Shown here one piece after another: positions 25,900 through 33,581 of a DNA stretch of 43,626 nt. Origin of the DNA: Lachnospiraceae bacterium Zagget2 (GTDB taxonomy: Bacteria; Bacillota; Clostridia; Lachnospirales; Lachnospiraceae); assembly GCA_001941045.1 (NCBI GenBank), contig MSHD01000043.1:1-43626 (forward strand). Reading direction: 5' to 3'. The translations under genes were made by a program, and so were the position numbers. Every line of letters begins with the position of its first letter. Position 1 is the stretch's first letter. Below the pieces are notes generated by a model that saw only the letters and a list, made by a program, of their open reading frames with translations, had not been told where the DNA came from and did no database searches.

Positions 25900-26665
25900 G
25901 GAGAAAAAACCGGTACTGGAGACCAGAGGGCTCGGCATTTCCTTCGGAGGTCTGCACGCGGTGAGCGATTTTAATATTTCCATCTGTTCCGGCGAGCTGG
26001 TCGGCCTGATCGGTCCGAACGGCGCGGGCAAGACGACGGTTTTCAATCTGCTGACCGGCGTGTACGTGCCGACAGAGGGGACGGTGCTGCTGAACGGCGT
26101 CCCGCTGAACGGGAAGAAGGTGCATCAGTTCGTGGCCGCCGGAGTCGCGCGGACCTTCCAGAATATTCGGCTCTTCGATGATATGACAGTCATTGAAAAT
26201 GTAAAAGTGGCCTTTACAAAGGATATCAAATACGGTCTGGTCGACGCGTTCTTCCGTACGCCACGTTTCTGGCGCGAGGAGGAGGCGATGACGAAGAAAG
26301 CCATGGAGCTGCTGGCAATCTGCGGTCTGGAGGACAAGGCGGACGTGCTGGCTTCCAGTCTCCCCTACGGGCAGCAGCGAAAGCTGGAAATCGCCCGTGC
26401 TCTGGCTACGGACATGAAGGTGCTACTCCTCGATGAGCCTGCCGCCGGTATGAATCCGACGGAGACCGCGGAGCTTCTGGCCTGCATTAATACGATCCGG
26501 GATTCCTTCGGTATCGCAATCCTGCTGATCGAGCATGACATGTCCCTGGTCATGAACGTCTGTGAGCGTATCCAGGTCATTGATTACGGCGTGACGATCG
26601 CGTCCGGACTTCCGGAGGAGATTGCGCAGAACCCAAAAGTCATTGCGGCTTATCTGGGCGAGTGA
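25892..26665 (+). CDS. livG: Branched-chain amino acid ABC transporter ATPase LivG
   Basis: A 257-residue ATPase. Walker A is GPNGAGKTT, the signature is LPYGQQRKLEIARALA, and Walker B is LLLDEPAAGMNP, which is the LivG variant. I chose ATG 25892, preceded by AAAGGAGGAG, giving an 8-bp overlap with livM; an earlier in-frame start lies inside livM and has no ribosome binding site. It powers uptake with LivF. Confidence 0.93.
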   Translation: MSEEKKPVLETRGLGISFGGLHAVSDFNISICSGELVGLIGPNGAGKTTVFNLLTGVYVPTEGTVLLNGVPLNGKKVHQFVAAGVARTFQNIRLFDDMTVIENVKVAFTKDIKYGLVDAFFRTPRFWREEEAMTKKAMELLAICGLEDKADVLASSLPYGQQRKLEIARALATDMKVLLLDEPAAGMNPTETAELLACINTIRDSFGIAILLIEHDMSLVMNVCERIQVIDYGVTIASGLPEEIAQNPKVIAAYLGE

Positions 26666-26677
26666 GGAGGGGAGAAA

Positions 26678-27382
26678 ATGCTGGAAATCAAGGATTTACA
26701 CGTACATTACGGAGCCATTCATGCGCTGAAGGGCATCTCCCTGACTGTCGACGACGGCGAGCTGGTCTCCCTGATCGGAGCCAACGGAGCAGGCAAGACC
26801 ACGACGCTGCACACGATCTCCGGCCTTCTGACGGCATCCTCCGGCGAGGTGCTGCTGGACGGTGAAAATATTCAGAAGATACCGGCCAATACGATTATCC
26901 AGAAGGGGATGGCGCATGTACCGGAAGGGCGACATGTATTCGCGCGCATGACCGTGGAGGAAAATCTGCGGATGGGCGCCTATATTATCCGTGATCAGAA
27001 GCGGATCGCCGACAATCTGGAGAAGGTCTATGGACATTTTCCGCGGTTGAAGGAGCGCCGCAGGCAGCTGGCGGGAACACTTTCCGGCGGCGAGCAGCAG
27101 ATGCTTGCCACGGGGCGCGCGCTGATGACCGACCCGAAGATTCTGCTGATGGATGAACCGTCCATGGGTCTGTCCCCGATCCTCGTGAAAGAGATTTTTT
27201 CCATTATTCAGACGCTGCATGAGAGCGGTATCACGATCCTGCTGGTCGAGCAGAATGCAAAGATGGCGCTGGGTGTGAGCGACCGCGCCTATGTGCTCGA
27301 GACCGGGAAGATCTCCATGGAAGGCTCTGCGGCGGAGCTGGCGGCAGATGACCGGGTACGCAAAGCGTACCTCGGCGCGTAG
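26678..27382 (+). CDS. livF: Branched-chain amino acid ABC transporter ATPase LivF
   Basis: A 234-residue ATPase. Walker A is GANGAGKTT, followed by AHVPEGRHVFARMTVEENL, signature LSGGEQQMLATGRAL and Walker B LLMDEPSMGLSP, all typical of LivF. GAGGAGGGGAG lies just before ATG 26678, 12 nt after the livG stop. It acts as the second ATPase of the transporter. Confidence 0.93.
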   Translation: MLEIKDLHVHYGAIHALKGISLTVDDGELVSLIGANGAGKTTTLHTISGLLTASSGEVLLDGENIQKIPANTIIQKGMAHVPEGRHVFARMTVEENLRMGAYIIRDQKRIADNLEKVYGHFPRLKERRRQLAGTLSGGEQQMLATGRALMTDPKILLMDEPSMGLSPILVKEIFSIIQTLHESGITILLVEQNAKMALGVSDRAYVLETGKISMEGSAAELAADDRVRKAYLGA

Positions 27383-27400
27383 GGTAAGGAGGATTCGCAT

Positions 27401-28024
27401 ATGGAACATTATATCATCACAATTGCGCGCGAGACCGGGAGCGGCGGACACAGCATCACACGCAAGCTCTCGGAGGCGCTGGAAATTCCCTACTACGACC
27501 GCGATCTTCTGCGCATCGCGTCGGATGTCAGCGGCATTCACGAGAGGCTGTTTGGGCTGGCCGATGAGCGGATCGGGATGCGTGAGATGCTCTCCTCCGC
27601 TGAGAAGGTGTATACCGGAGAAGTGCTGCCGCCCGACAGCGACGACTACGTCTCCACAAAAAATCTGTTCAGCTTTCAGGCGAAGATTATCAAGGATCTG
27701 GCGGATAAGGAGAGCTGCATCATCCTGGGGCGCTGTGCGAACCGTCTGCTGATGGATCGCCCGAATGTTCTGAAGGTCTTCATTCATGCGTCCTTGGGGG
27801 AGCGGGTGGAGCGTGTTTCCGCCAAAAACATGACCTGGTCGTCAAAGGAGGTTATGAAAAAGATCCGCACGGAGGACAAGCGGCGCGCGGCGTACTATTA
27901 CTATTACACTGGAGAGGAGTGGCGGGACGCGGGGGAGTACGACCTCTCGCTCGACTCCGGAAAGCTGGGAGAGGACGGCTGCGTGGAATTTATCAAAAGG
28001 GCGTTGCCTTTGTTTCTGCAATAA
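27401..28024 (+). CDS. Cytidylate kinase-like P-loop protein
   Basis: A 207-residue member of the cytidylate kinase-like family. The nucleotide-binding loop is ARETGSGGHSITRKL, and PYYDRDLLRIA, CIILGRCANRLL and VFIHASLGERVERV match the family. These proteins resemble CMP kinase but their substrate is unproven. AAGGAGG precedes the ATG by 9 nt. It follows livF by 18 nt and precedes a terminator, so it is probably the last gene of the liv operon. A direct link to transport is not evident. Confidence 0.8.
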   Translation: MEHYIITIARETGSGGHSITRKLSEALEIPYYDRDLLRIASDVSGIHERLFGLADERIGMREMLSSAEKVYTGEVLPPDSDDYVSTKNLFSFQAKIIKDLADKESCIILGRCANRLLMDRPNVLKVFIHASLGERVERVSAKNMTWSSKEVMKKIRTEDKRRAAYYYYYTGEEWRDAGEYDLSLDSGKLGEDGCVEFIKRALPLFLQ

Positions 28025-28051
28025 CGTCAGGATAGCTGGCAGCTTCCGGGG

Positions 28052-28078
28052 ACACCTGTTCGTGCAGGTGTTCTTTTT
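28052..28078 (+). terminator. Intrinsic terminator after the liv operon
   Basis: Stem ACACCTG/CAGGTGT (28052-28058 and 28065-28071), 6-nt loop, and T5 at 28074-28078, starting 28 nt after the kinase-like stop. Confidence 0.75.
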
Positions 28079-28100
28079 CGTGTTCGTAAGTTGAAACCGC

Positions 28101-28129
28101 TTGCAAAAGCGAAAAGGGCAGGACATAAT
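28101..28129 (+). promoter_or_regulatory. Promoter of the SpoU methyltransferase gene
   Basis: TTGCAA (28101-28106), 17-bp spacer and CATAAT (28124-28129), between the terminator and the next ATG at 28163. Confidence 0.5.
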
Positions 28130-28162
28130 AAAGACAGAGTATTTGAAATGGGGTGACTGTCT

Positions 28163-28975
28163 ATGGTCAATATTGTCTCTGTCACGGATTTCACTGCGCC
28201 GGAGCTGGATATCTATGCACGTCTCTCGGAGCGGCAGCTTCTGCATTATTACGAGCCAAAGCCGGGGGTGTTTATCGCGGAGAGTCCGCGGATTGTTGAG
28301 AGGGCGTTGGATGCGGGATATGTACCCATTTTCTGTCTGGTGGAAGATCGGCAGTTGGAAGGCGAGGCGAAGGATGTTCTTGCGCGCTGCGGCGATATTC
28401 CGATTTTTACCGCGTCTTTTGATGTGTTGACGAGGCTGACCGGTTTTAAGCTGACCAGAGGAATGCTCTGCGCCATGCGTCGGCCGCAGCTGCGTACCAT
28501 GGAGGAGGTCTGCGCGAACGCGAGGCGGATTGTTGTGCTGGAGCATGTGATGAATCCCACCAATGTAGGAGCAATTTTTCGTTCTGCGGCGGCACTGGGG
28601 ATGGATGGGAGTCTTCTGACATCGGACAGCAGCGATCCGCTTTATCGCCGCGCGGTCCGTGTCAGCATGGGGACGGTGTTTCAGATTCCCTGGACTTATG
28701 TGGACGGCTGGCCGGAGGCAGGAATGTCCGGACTGCATGCGAGGGGCTTTCACACGGTGGCCATGGCACTTTGCGATGATTCCATTGGCATTGATGACCC
28801 GGAGCTGAAATCGCAGGAGCGGCTCGCGATCGTTCTTGGTACGGAGAACGACGGCCTGTCAGCGACGACGATCGCGAATTGTGACTATCGGGTGCGGATT
28901 CCGATGGCTCATGGCGTGGATTCCCTGAATGTGGCGGCTGCCAGTGCTGTGGCTTTCTGGGAACTTGGATCGTGA
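28163..28975 (+). CDS. SpoU/TrmH family RNA 2'-O-methyltransferase
   Basis: A 270-residue SPOUT enzyme that transfers methyl from S-adenosylmethionine to a ribose 2'-OH of rRNA or tRNA. The knot motifs are clear: motif 1 EHVMNPTNVGAIFRSAAALG, motif 2 IVLGTENDGLS, and motif 3 RIPMAHGVDSLNVAAASAVA. An N-terminal substrate-binding region (LLHYYEPKPGVFIAESPRIV) precedes it. GGGGTGA lies 12 nt before ATG 28163, a loose spacing. The RNA target cannot be told from sequence. Confidence 0.88.
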   Translation: MVNIVSVTDFTAPELDIYARLSERQLLHYYEPKPGVFIAESPRIVERALDAGYVPIFCLVEDRQLEGEAKDVLARCGDIPIFTASFDVLTRLTGFKLTRGMLCAMRRPQLRTMEEVCANARRIVVLEHVMNPTNVGAIFRSAAALGMDGSLLTSDSSDPLYRRAVRVSMGTVFQIPWTYVDGWPEAGMSGLHARGFHTVAMALCDDSIGIDDPELKSQERLAIVLGTENDGLSATTIANCDYRVRIPMAHGVDSLNVAAASAVAFWELGS

Positions 28976-29048
28976 TTTGTGCAACATTGACAAAAAATAT
29001 GAACAATTTGTAAAGTCAGGTAACAGGAACGGCGAGGTATAGTATAAT
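28976..29048 (+). promoter_or_regulatory. Promoter with conserved upstream box (copy 1)
   Basis: Starting at the base after the methyltransferase stop, a box with TTTGTGCAAC, ATATGAACAAT and TGTAAA ends 9 bp before GTAACA (29020-29025), a 17-bp spacer and TATAAT (29043-29048). The same arrangement occurs at 43490-43562. Expected transcript start is near 29055, about 210 nt before the Rpn-like gene. Confidence 0.6.
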
Positions 29049-29107
29049 GTTCTCGTCCGAAATCTTTACAGACGGTATGATTATAAAAACTATATGTACA
29101 TTTTACA

Positions 29108-29136
29108 TTGACAAAATGTATAATATAACTTATATT
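29108..29136 (+). promoter_or_regulatory. Second promoter upstream of the Rpn-like gene
   Basis: TTGACA (29108-29113), 17-bp spacer, TATATT (29131-29136) in very AT-rich DNA. A TGGCG/CGCCA hairpin (29174-29186) follows, so the 288-bp gap between genes holds two promoters and one small hairpin. Confidence 0.5.
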
Positions 29137-29263
29137 TTAAATAACATAAAAAGATTCGGATATCTGAGATATCTGGCGTTTCGCCATATTTTCAGCAGGA
29201 TAAATGAATATGGTGGGACCGCTTTTTCAGTGTAAGAACCATGATCCCGCCGGAAGGAGGATT

Positions 29264-30046
29264 ATGGGAAGGGAAAATACGCTGCTTCTCTTTTATGAGA
29301 AGAGAGAGCATTTTGCGGATTTGGTGAATGGCTGGATTTTCGATGGAGAGAGCGTAATTTCTCCGCAGAGCCTCAAAAAGCTGGATCGTAGAACGGTGCA
29401 GCGCGAAATCCGCGGAGGTGAAGTAACAAATCGCTATAAAGATATTGTTCAACGTGTGGATGCGGCGGAAGACCTCCATACATTGTTAAAGTGGGATCGC
29501 ATACCGGCGAAGATGCGCCCCTTTATAGAGAATTACAGGACGCATGTGCTCGATGTATACCATACAACGGACAGACGCCTTCTGGAATTTCCCGGAGATA
29601 TGGGATATATGTTCCTGTATTTGAAACATCAGAAGAATAAAAACGAGCTGAAAGAAATATTGGAAAAATATTCTGCGTTTCGCACTCTGGCCTGGGACGT
29701 TTATGAGACGATTGCGGAATATACGAATACGCCGGAATTGCTGAAGCTGCAAAAAGAAAAGGAAGGAGGGGCAAACATGTGCGAAGGCCTGAGAGAATGG
29801 CTTGCCGATACCAGAGATGAAGGAAAAGCAGAAGGAAAAGCAATAGGCTACCAACTGAAGGTGATCAGTATGGTGTGCCGCAAATATGAAAAAGGAAAAT
29901 CAGCGGAACTTATTGCAGAGGAAGTGGAGGAGCCTTTGGAGACAATACAGAAAATCTGCGGTATTGTGAGTAAATATGCCCCGACATATGATGTGGACAG
30001 GATTTACGAGGAATTGCAGGGAAATGTTCCATGTGTCATACAATAA
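29264..30046 (+). CDS. Rpn family (PD-(D/E)XK nuclease/putative transposase) protein lacking its central core
   Basis: The 260-residue product keeps the N-terminal entry of Clostridial Rpn-like proteins (ADLVNGWIFDGESVISPQSL) and the C-terminal half: LHTLLKWDRIPAKMRPFIEN, YRTHVLDVYHTTDRRLLEF, TNTPELLKLQKEKEGGANMC and a Glu/Lys/Gly-rich tail. Between RYKDIVQRVDA and EDLHTLLKW the nuclease core expected in this family, with its G(I/F)E-x-Q motif and PVIPLVFYYG strand, is missing, some 90-100 residues. The frame is intact. ATG 29264 follows GGAAGGAGG. Full-length members promote RecA-independent recombination or act in phage defence; this one should lack nuclease activity. Confidence 0.7.
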   Translation: MGRENTLLLFYEKREHFADLVNGWIFDGESVISPQSLKKLDRRTVQREIRGGEVTNRYKDIVQRVDAAEDLHTLLKWDRIPAKMRPFIENYRTHVLDVYHTTDRRLLEFPGDMGYMFLYLKHQKNKNELKEILEKYSAFRTLAWDVYETIAEYTNTPELLKLQKEKEGGANMCEGLREWLADTRDEGKAEGKAIGYQLKVISMVCRKYEKGKSAELIAEEVEEPLETIQKICGIVSKYAPTYDVDRIYEELQGNVPCVIQ

Positions 30047-30086
30047 AATACACTTTATTGAAGCATTATTTTGAGAACTTATCACC

Positions 30087-30129
30087 AGAAAGGAGTGATT
30101 CCGGACAGATACCAGAATTGCTCCTTTCT
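30087..30129 (+). repeat. Imperfect inverted repeat after the Rpn-like gene
   Basis: AGAAAGGAG (30087-30095) and CTCCTTTCT (30121-30129) are exact inverse complements, with further pairing of GATTC and GAAT inside. No T tract follows. A second hairpin, ATTGGAC/GTCCAAT, lies at 30149-30167. Confidence 0.45.
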
Positions 30130-30185
30130 GTGTATTTACAGCGTGGCGATTGGACTATCCGTCCAATGATATTCTGGAATATGGC

Positions 30186-30213
30186 TTGCACTGTCTGGTT
30201 ATTCTGGTATAAT
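30186..30213 (+). promoter_or_regulatory. Extended -10 promoter of the thioesterase gene cluster
   Basis: TTGCAC (30186-30191), 16-bp spacer and perfect TATAAT (30208-30213) preceded by TG (TGGTATAAT), 29 bp before the ATG at 30243. Confidence 0.6.
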
Positions 30214-30242
30214 TGGGATATATTGCGGAGGAGGTCGTTGAG

Positions 30243-30716
30243 ATGAGGAAGATGAAGCGTGTGGCTGACTCGCGGACGGAGCAGACCTACCTGGTCATGC
30301 AGCGGCATATCAACGGCTACGGCAGACTTTTTGGTGGTCAGCTGATGATGTGGATTGATGAGCTGGGTGGTATCGTGGCAAAGCGGCACGCGGAGCGTGA
30401 GGTTACGACGGCCTGTATCGACCAGATGAATTTCAAGAACGCGGTCTATATCAATGATATGGTTGTGCTGATCGGGCGCATGACCCATGTGGGACGCAGC
30501 TCCATGGAGGTGCGGGTGGACAGTTACGCGGAATCGCTGGACGGCACCAGACGTCTTATCAACACTGCCTATCTGGTGGAGGTGGCGATTGATCAGGACG
30601 GAAACGGTGTGGAAGTTCCGGGCCTGATCTGTGAGAGCACGGAGCAGAAGATCGAGTGGGAGGGCGGCGAGCGCCGCTATCAGCTTCGCCGGGAGCGGAA
30701 AAAGGAAGGGTTCTGA
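30243..30716 (+). CDS. Acyl-CoA thioesterase, hotdog fold
   Basis: A 157-residue hotdog protein likely hydrolysing acyl-CoA to free acid and CoA. The YciA-type catalytic block is NGYGRLFGGQLMMWIDELGG, followed by VTTACIDQMNFKNAVYINDM and RSSMEVRVDSYAE. ATG 30243 has GGAGGAGG about 8 nt upstream. The GNAT gene starts 4 nt after its stop, so the two are co-transcribed. Chain-length preference cannot be predicted. Confidence 0.85.
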   Translation: MRKMKRVADSRTEQTYLVMQRHINGYGRLFGGQLMMWIDELGGIVAKRHAEREVTTACIDQMNFKNAVYINDMVVLIGRMTHVGRSSMEVRVDSYAESLDGTRRLINTAYLVEVAIDQDGNGVEVPGLICESTEQKIEWEGGERRYQLRRERKKEGF

Positions 30717-30720
30717 AAAG

Positions 30721-31236
30721 ATGGAAGAGATAAATATCGCAGACTGTATCGAATTTCGGCAGATCCGACCGGACGAGGCGGAGCAGGCGGTTCGGATCGA
30801 GCAGATCTGTTTTCCGCCTAACGAGGCCTGTTCGGAGAAGATGATGCGGGAGCGGGTCAGGGTCGCGCCGGAGACTTTTCTGGTCGCGGTGGACAGCAGA
30901 ACGGGGAAAATCGCGGGTTTCCTGAACGGACTGGCGACGAGTGAGTCGCTGTTTCGCGATGAATTTTTCACGGATGCGAATCTGCATGAGCCGGGCGGGG
31001 CAAACATTATGATTCTGGGGCTCGATGTTCTGCCGGAATACCGCGGACGCGGGCTTGCGCGCGCGATCGTGTCCAGATACGCGGAAATCGAGGCGGGACG
31101 CGGAAGACAGCGGCTGATCCTGACCTGCCTGGATACGAAGGTAAAGATGTATGAGAAGATGGGATTCCGGGATCTCGGGTTCGCAAACTCAGCCTGGGGT
31201 GGAGAACAGTGGCATGAGATGAGCCGTGCGCTATAA
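30721..31236 (+). CDS. GNAT family N-acetyltransferase
   Basis: A 171-residue acetyltransferase. The acetyl-CoA site is visible as LDVLPEYRGRGLARAIVSRY, followed by LTCLDTKVKMYEKMGFRDLG, the usual last helix and strand. It transfers acetyl to an unidentified amine. ATG 30721 follows AAGGAAGGG. Located between the thioesterase and the SUV3-like helicase, 20 nt before the latter. Confidence 0.85.
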   Translation: MEEINIADCIEFRQIRPDEAEQAVRIEQICFPPNEACSEKMMRERVRVAPETFLVAVDSRTGKIAGFLNGLATSESLFRDEFFTDANLHEPGGANIMILGLDVLPEYRGRGLARAIVSRYAEIEAGRGRQRLILTCLDTKVKMYEKMGFRDLGFANSAWGGEQWHEMSRAL

Positions 31237-31256
31237 CTTTCGGAGGGAGACGCTGT

Positions 31257-33353
31257 TTGGAGAAGGAACAAAAGGAACGACTGATAGAATTTTACAGAGA
31301 GCAATACCGACAGGCCGGGAATAAGAAACCGCGAAGGTCGATCAATGCCTCGGAGATGCAGAAGCGCACGGAGACGCTGTTTCGGGCGGTGAAGAGCTCC
31401 CGGGCTTCCCGGCTCAACGTCCACATGCTCGAGGAATATCACCGTCAGTTGAAGACTGTTGCGGTGTTCGGATATCGAAAGAACCGGCCGCAGATCGTGG
31501 AGCGGCTGAACGCGGAGATCCTGCCGAAGCTGGTTGAACTCGATCTTGGACTCCTGCTGGAGGAACAGAAGGAGGGGCTGGACGAGGAATTTCTCGACTG
31601 GCTGCGGCAGCAGGCGCCAACAAATTCAATCTGCCAGGAGTCATTATTTACGATCTGTCCACGTTATTTTCAGCACAAGGTTAAGGATCGGATCGTGGAG
31701 CTCGTGCCAACGAGGCCGGAACTGGAGTTCGCGGACGTTCGTGAGATGCGGCGGCATTTTATTCTGCATATCGGACCAACCAACAGCGGCAAGACTTTTC
31801 GCTCGCTTGAATGGCTGAAGCTCGCTTCGAACGGCGTGTATCTTGGGCCTTTGCGTCTGCTGGCACTGGAAGTCTTTGAACAGATGCAGAAATACGGCGT
31901 ACCCTGCACGATGCGAACGGGTCAGGAATGTATCGAGGAAGAGGGCAGCCGGGTCATGGCTTCCACGATCGAGATGGCGAATTTTGAGGAAAATTATGAT
32001 ATCGCGGTTATCGATGAGGCGCAGCTTGTAGCCGACCCGGATCGGGGACATTCATGGACGAAGGCGATCCTGGGGCTGCGAGCCAAAGAGATTCACATTT
32101 GTATGAGCCCGACGGCGGAACAGGCGATCTGTCATCTGATTGAGCTGTGCGGAGATGATTACGAGGCGGAACGCTATGAGCGGAAGACAGAGCTGATCTG
32201 TGAGACAAAGCCCTTCGTCTTTCCGGACGATGTGAAAAAGGGCGATGCGCTGATCGCTTTTTCCAAGAAATCCGTGCTTGACGTGGCCGGGCGCCTCGAG
32301 GAGGCGGGGATGAAGGCCAGCGTTATCTACGGCAGTCTGCCGCCGGAGATTCGCCGCCGCCAGATGCATCTTTTTCATCAGGGGAAGACGAAGGTGGTTG
32401 TCGCGACGGACGCAATCGGTATGGGGCTGAACCTGCCGGTGCGCCGGATTGTATTTTTGCAGGCGGAGAAGTTTGACGGGGTGAGCCGCAGGCCGCTGAC
32501 AACCTCGGAGGTCAAGCAGATCGCCGGACGGGCGGGCCGTTTTGGCATTTACAACAAAGGCTATGTAACCGCGATGGGAGAGCGGGAGCTTGAACATATC
32601 CGGACACATTTTGACCAGGAGGAGGAACCGCTAACCCAGGTGAATCTCGGGTTTCCGCAGATTTTGCTCGATATTCGGGGCCCTCTCGATGAGATTATGA
32701 AGATCTGGCATTCCGTAACGCCGACCGAGCCTTTTGTGAAGGAGAATATTGACGAGGCACTGTTCCTCTATGAGCAGGCGAAGCAGTGCAGGAATATGAT
32801 TGACGGTTTTGAGGATAAGCAGATTCTCTACAAGATGATCACCTGCCCGATCGATATCAAAGATCACGAGGTGGTTGAGCTCTGGCTGAATTACTGCTGC
32901 AGTTATACGGCGGACGTTTCGCTCCTGAAACCGGTGCTGCTGCGGGATCGCAAGGGCGGCATTCAGCAGTATGAGACTTATTATAAACAACTGGATCTGT
33001 ATTATCAGTTCTCGCAGCGGATGCAGAAAGTGATTGATGAGGACTGGCTGGCAGACGAGCGCGACCGGACGGAAGTGGCGATTATGCGTTATCTCACAAA
33101 GGGAAAGCAGAATTACATCGCGCGCTGCCGTTATTGCGGCAGACTGCTGCCGGTGGGCGCGCCGTTCCAGGTGTGTGACAACTGTCATGGACGAGGCTTT
33201 CTGCGCGGCTTCCGCAAGGGTGGACCGCAGCGGGGACGGAGGAATGAGGCAGAGGCTGTCTCTGAGAGCGCAGAGAAAAAACGCCGCCGCAGACGGAGAT
33301 CTCACAGACGCCGGAAACCCGCGGAAAATGGAGAAAATCCGGGCGCACAATGA
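31257..33353 (+). CDS. SUV3-like superfamily 2 RNA helicase with C-terminal zinc ribbon
   Basis: A 698-residue protein whose core closely follows the mitochondrial RNA helicase SUV3: motif I HIGPTNSGKT (about 171-180), GVYLGPLRLLALEVFE, TIEMANFEENYDIAVIDEAQ (motif II DEAQ about 252), VADPDRGHSWTKAILGL, ATDAIGMGLNLPVRRIVF and QIAGRAGRFG. Unlike SUV3 it has a basic N-terminal domain of about 160 residues and a C-terminal CRYC-x12-CDNC zinc ribbon (about 623-642) followed by a long Arg/Lys-rich tail likely to bind RNA. The start is TTG 31257, chosen because GGAGGGAGA lies 6 nt upstream. SUV3 works with exoribonucleases in RNA decay; a similar role here is inference. Confidence 0.85.
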   Translation: MEKEQKERLIEFYREQYRQAGNKKPRRSINASEMQKRTETLFRAVKSSRASRLNVHMLEEYHRQLKTVAVFGYRKNRPQIVERLNAEILPKLVELDLGLLLEEQKEGLDEEFLDWLRQQAPTNSICQESLFTICPRYFQHKVKDRIVELVPTRPELEFADVREMRRHFILHIGPTNSGKTFRSLEWLKLASNGVYLGPLRLLALEVFEQMQKYGVPCTMRTGQECIEEEGSRVMASTIEMANFEENYDIAVIDEAQLVADPDRGHSWTKAILGLRAKEIHICMSPTAEQAICHLIELCGDDYEAERYERKTELICETKPFVFPDDVKKGDALIAFSKKSVLDVAGRLEEAGMKASVIYGSLPPEIRRRQMHLFHQGKTKVVVATDAIGMGLNLPVRRIVFLQAEKFDGVSRRPLTTSEVKQIAGRAGRFGIYNKGYVTAMGERELEHIRTHFDQEEEPLTQVNLGFPQILLDIRGPLDEIMKIWHSVTPTEPFVKENIDEALFLYEQAKQCRNMIDGFEDKQILYKMITCPIDIKDHEVVELWLNYCCSYTADVSLLKPVLLRDRKGGIQQYETYYKQLDLYYQFSQRMQKVIDEDWLADERDRTEVAIMRYLTKGKQNYIARCRYCGRLLPVGAPFQVCDNCHGRGFLRGFRKGGPQRGRRNEAEAVSESAEKKRRRRRRSHRRRKPAENGENPGAQ

Positions 33354-33370
33354 TTTTTGTAAGAAAAATC

Positions 33371-33399
33371 TTGTACTTTTTGGAGGCTTGTGCTAAAAT
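33371..33399 (+). promoter_or_regulatory. Promoter of the tRNA-Val gene
   Basis: TTGTAC (33371-33376), 17-bp spacer, TAAAAT (33394-33399); transcript start expected near 33406, about 36 nt before the mature tRNA. Confidence 0.6.
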
Positions 33400-33441
33400 A
33401 CCGTCAGACGCGGAGGAGGGACGCCTTCTCGCAGGGTTCGT

Positions 33442-33514
33442 GGAGATATAGCTCAGCTGGGAGAGCATCTGCTTGACGTGTAGAGGGTCACAGGTTCGAG
33501 TCCTGCTATCTCCA
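33442..33514 (+). tRNA. tRNA-Val (anticodon GAC)
   Basis: The 73-nt gene folds as a complete cloverleaf: acceptor GGAGATA/TATCTCC, D-stem GCTC/GAGC, anticodon stem TCTGC/GTAGA with loop TTGACGT (anticodon 33475-33477), T-loop TTCGAGT. The 3' CCA is not encoded. Two weak pairs are present: a G-U in the anticodon stem and an A-C mismatch at the outer pair of the T-stem. Confidence 0.95.
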
Positions 33515-33520
33515 CTTGAA

Positions 33521-33546
33521 AAGTCCTGAGGTTTCAGGGCTTTTTT
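33521..33546 (+). terminator. Intrinsic terminator between tRNA-Val and recJ
   Basis: AAGTCCTGA (33521-33529) pairs with TCAGGGCTT (33534-33542) with one G-U, tetraloop GGTT, and T6 at 33541-33546. It lies 6 nt after the tRNA and only 35 nt before the recJ start. Confidence 0.8.
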
Positions 33547-33581
33547 CTTTTCCATGGATTTTTGAAGAGAGGAAAACACGG

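Noticed and set aside
28976-29010. Rex or CcpA operator as explanation of the conserved upstream box
   Set aside because: TTGTG...ACAA halves are present but the spacing differs between the two copies and from the 18-20 bp Rex dyad; no CcpA cre pattern.
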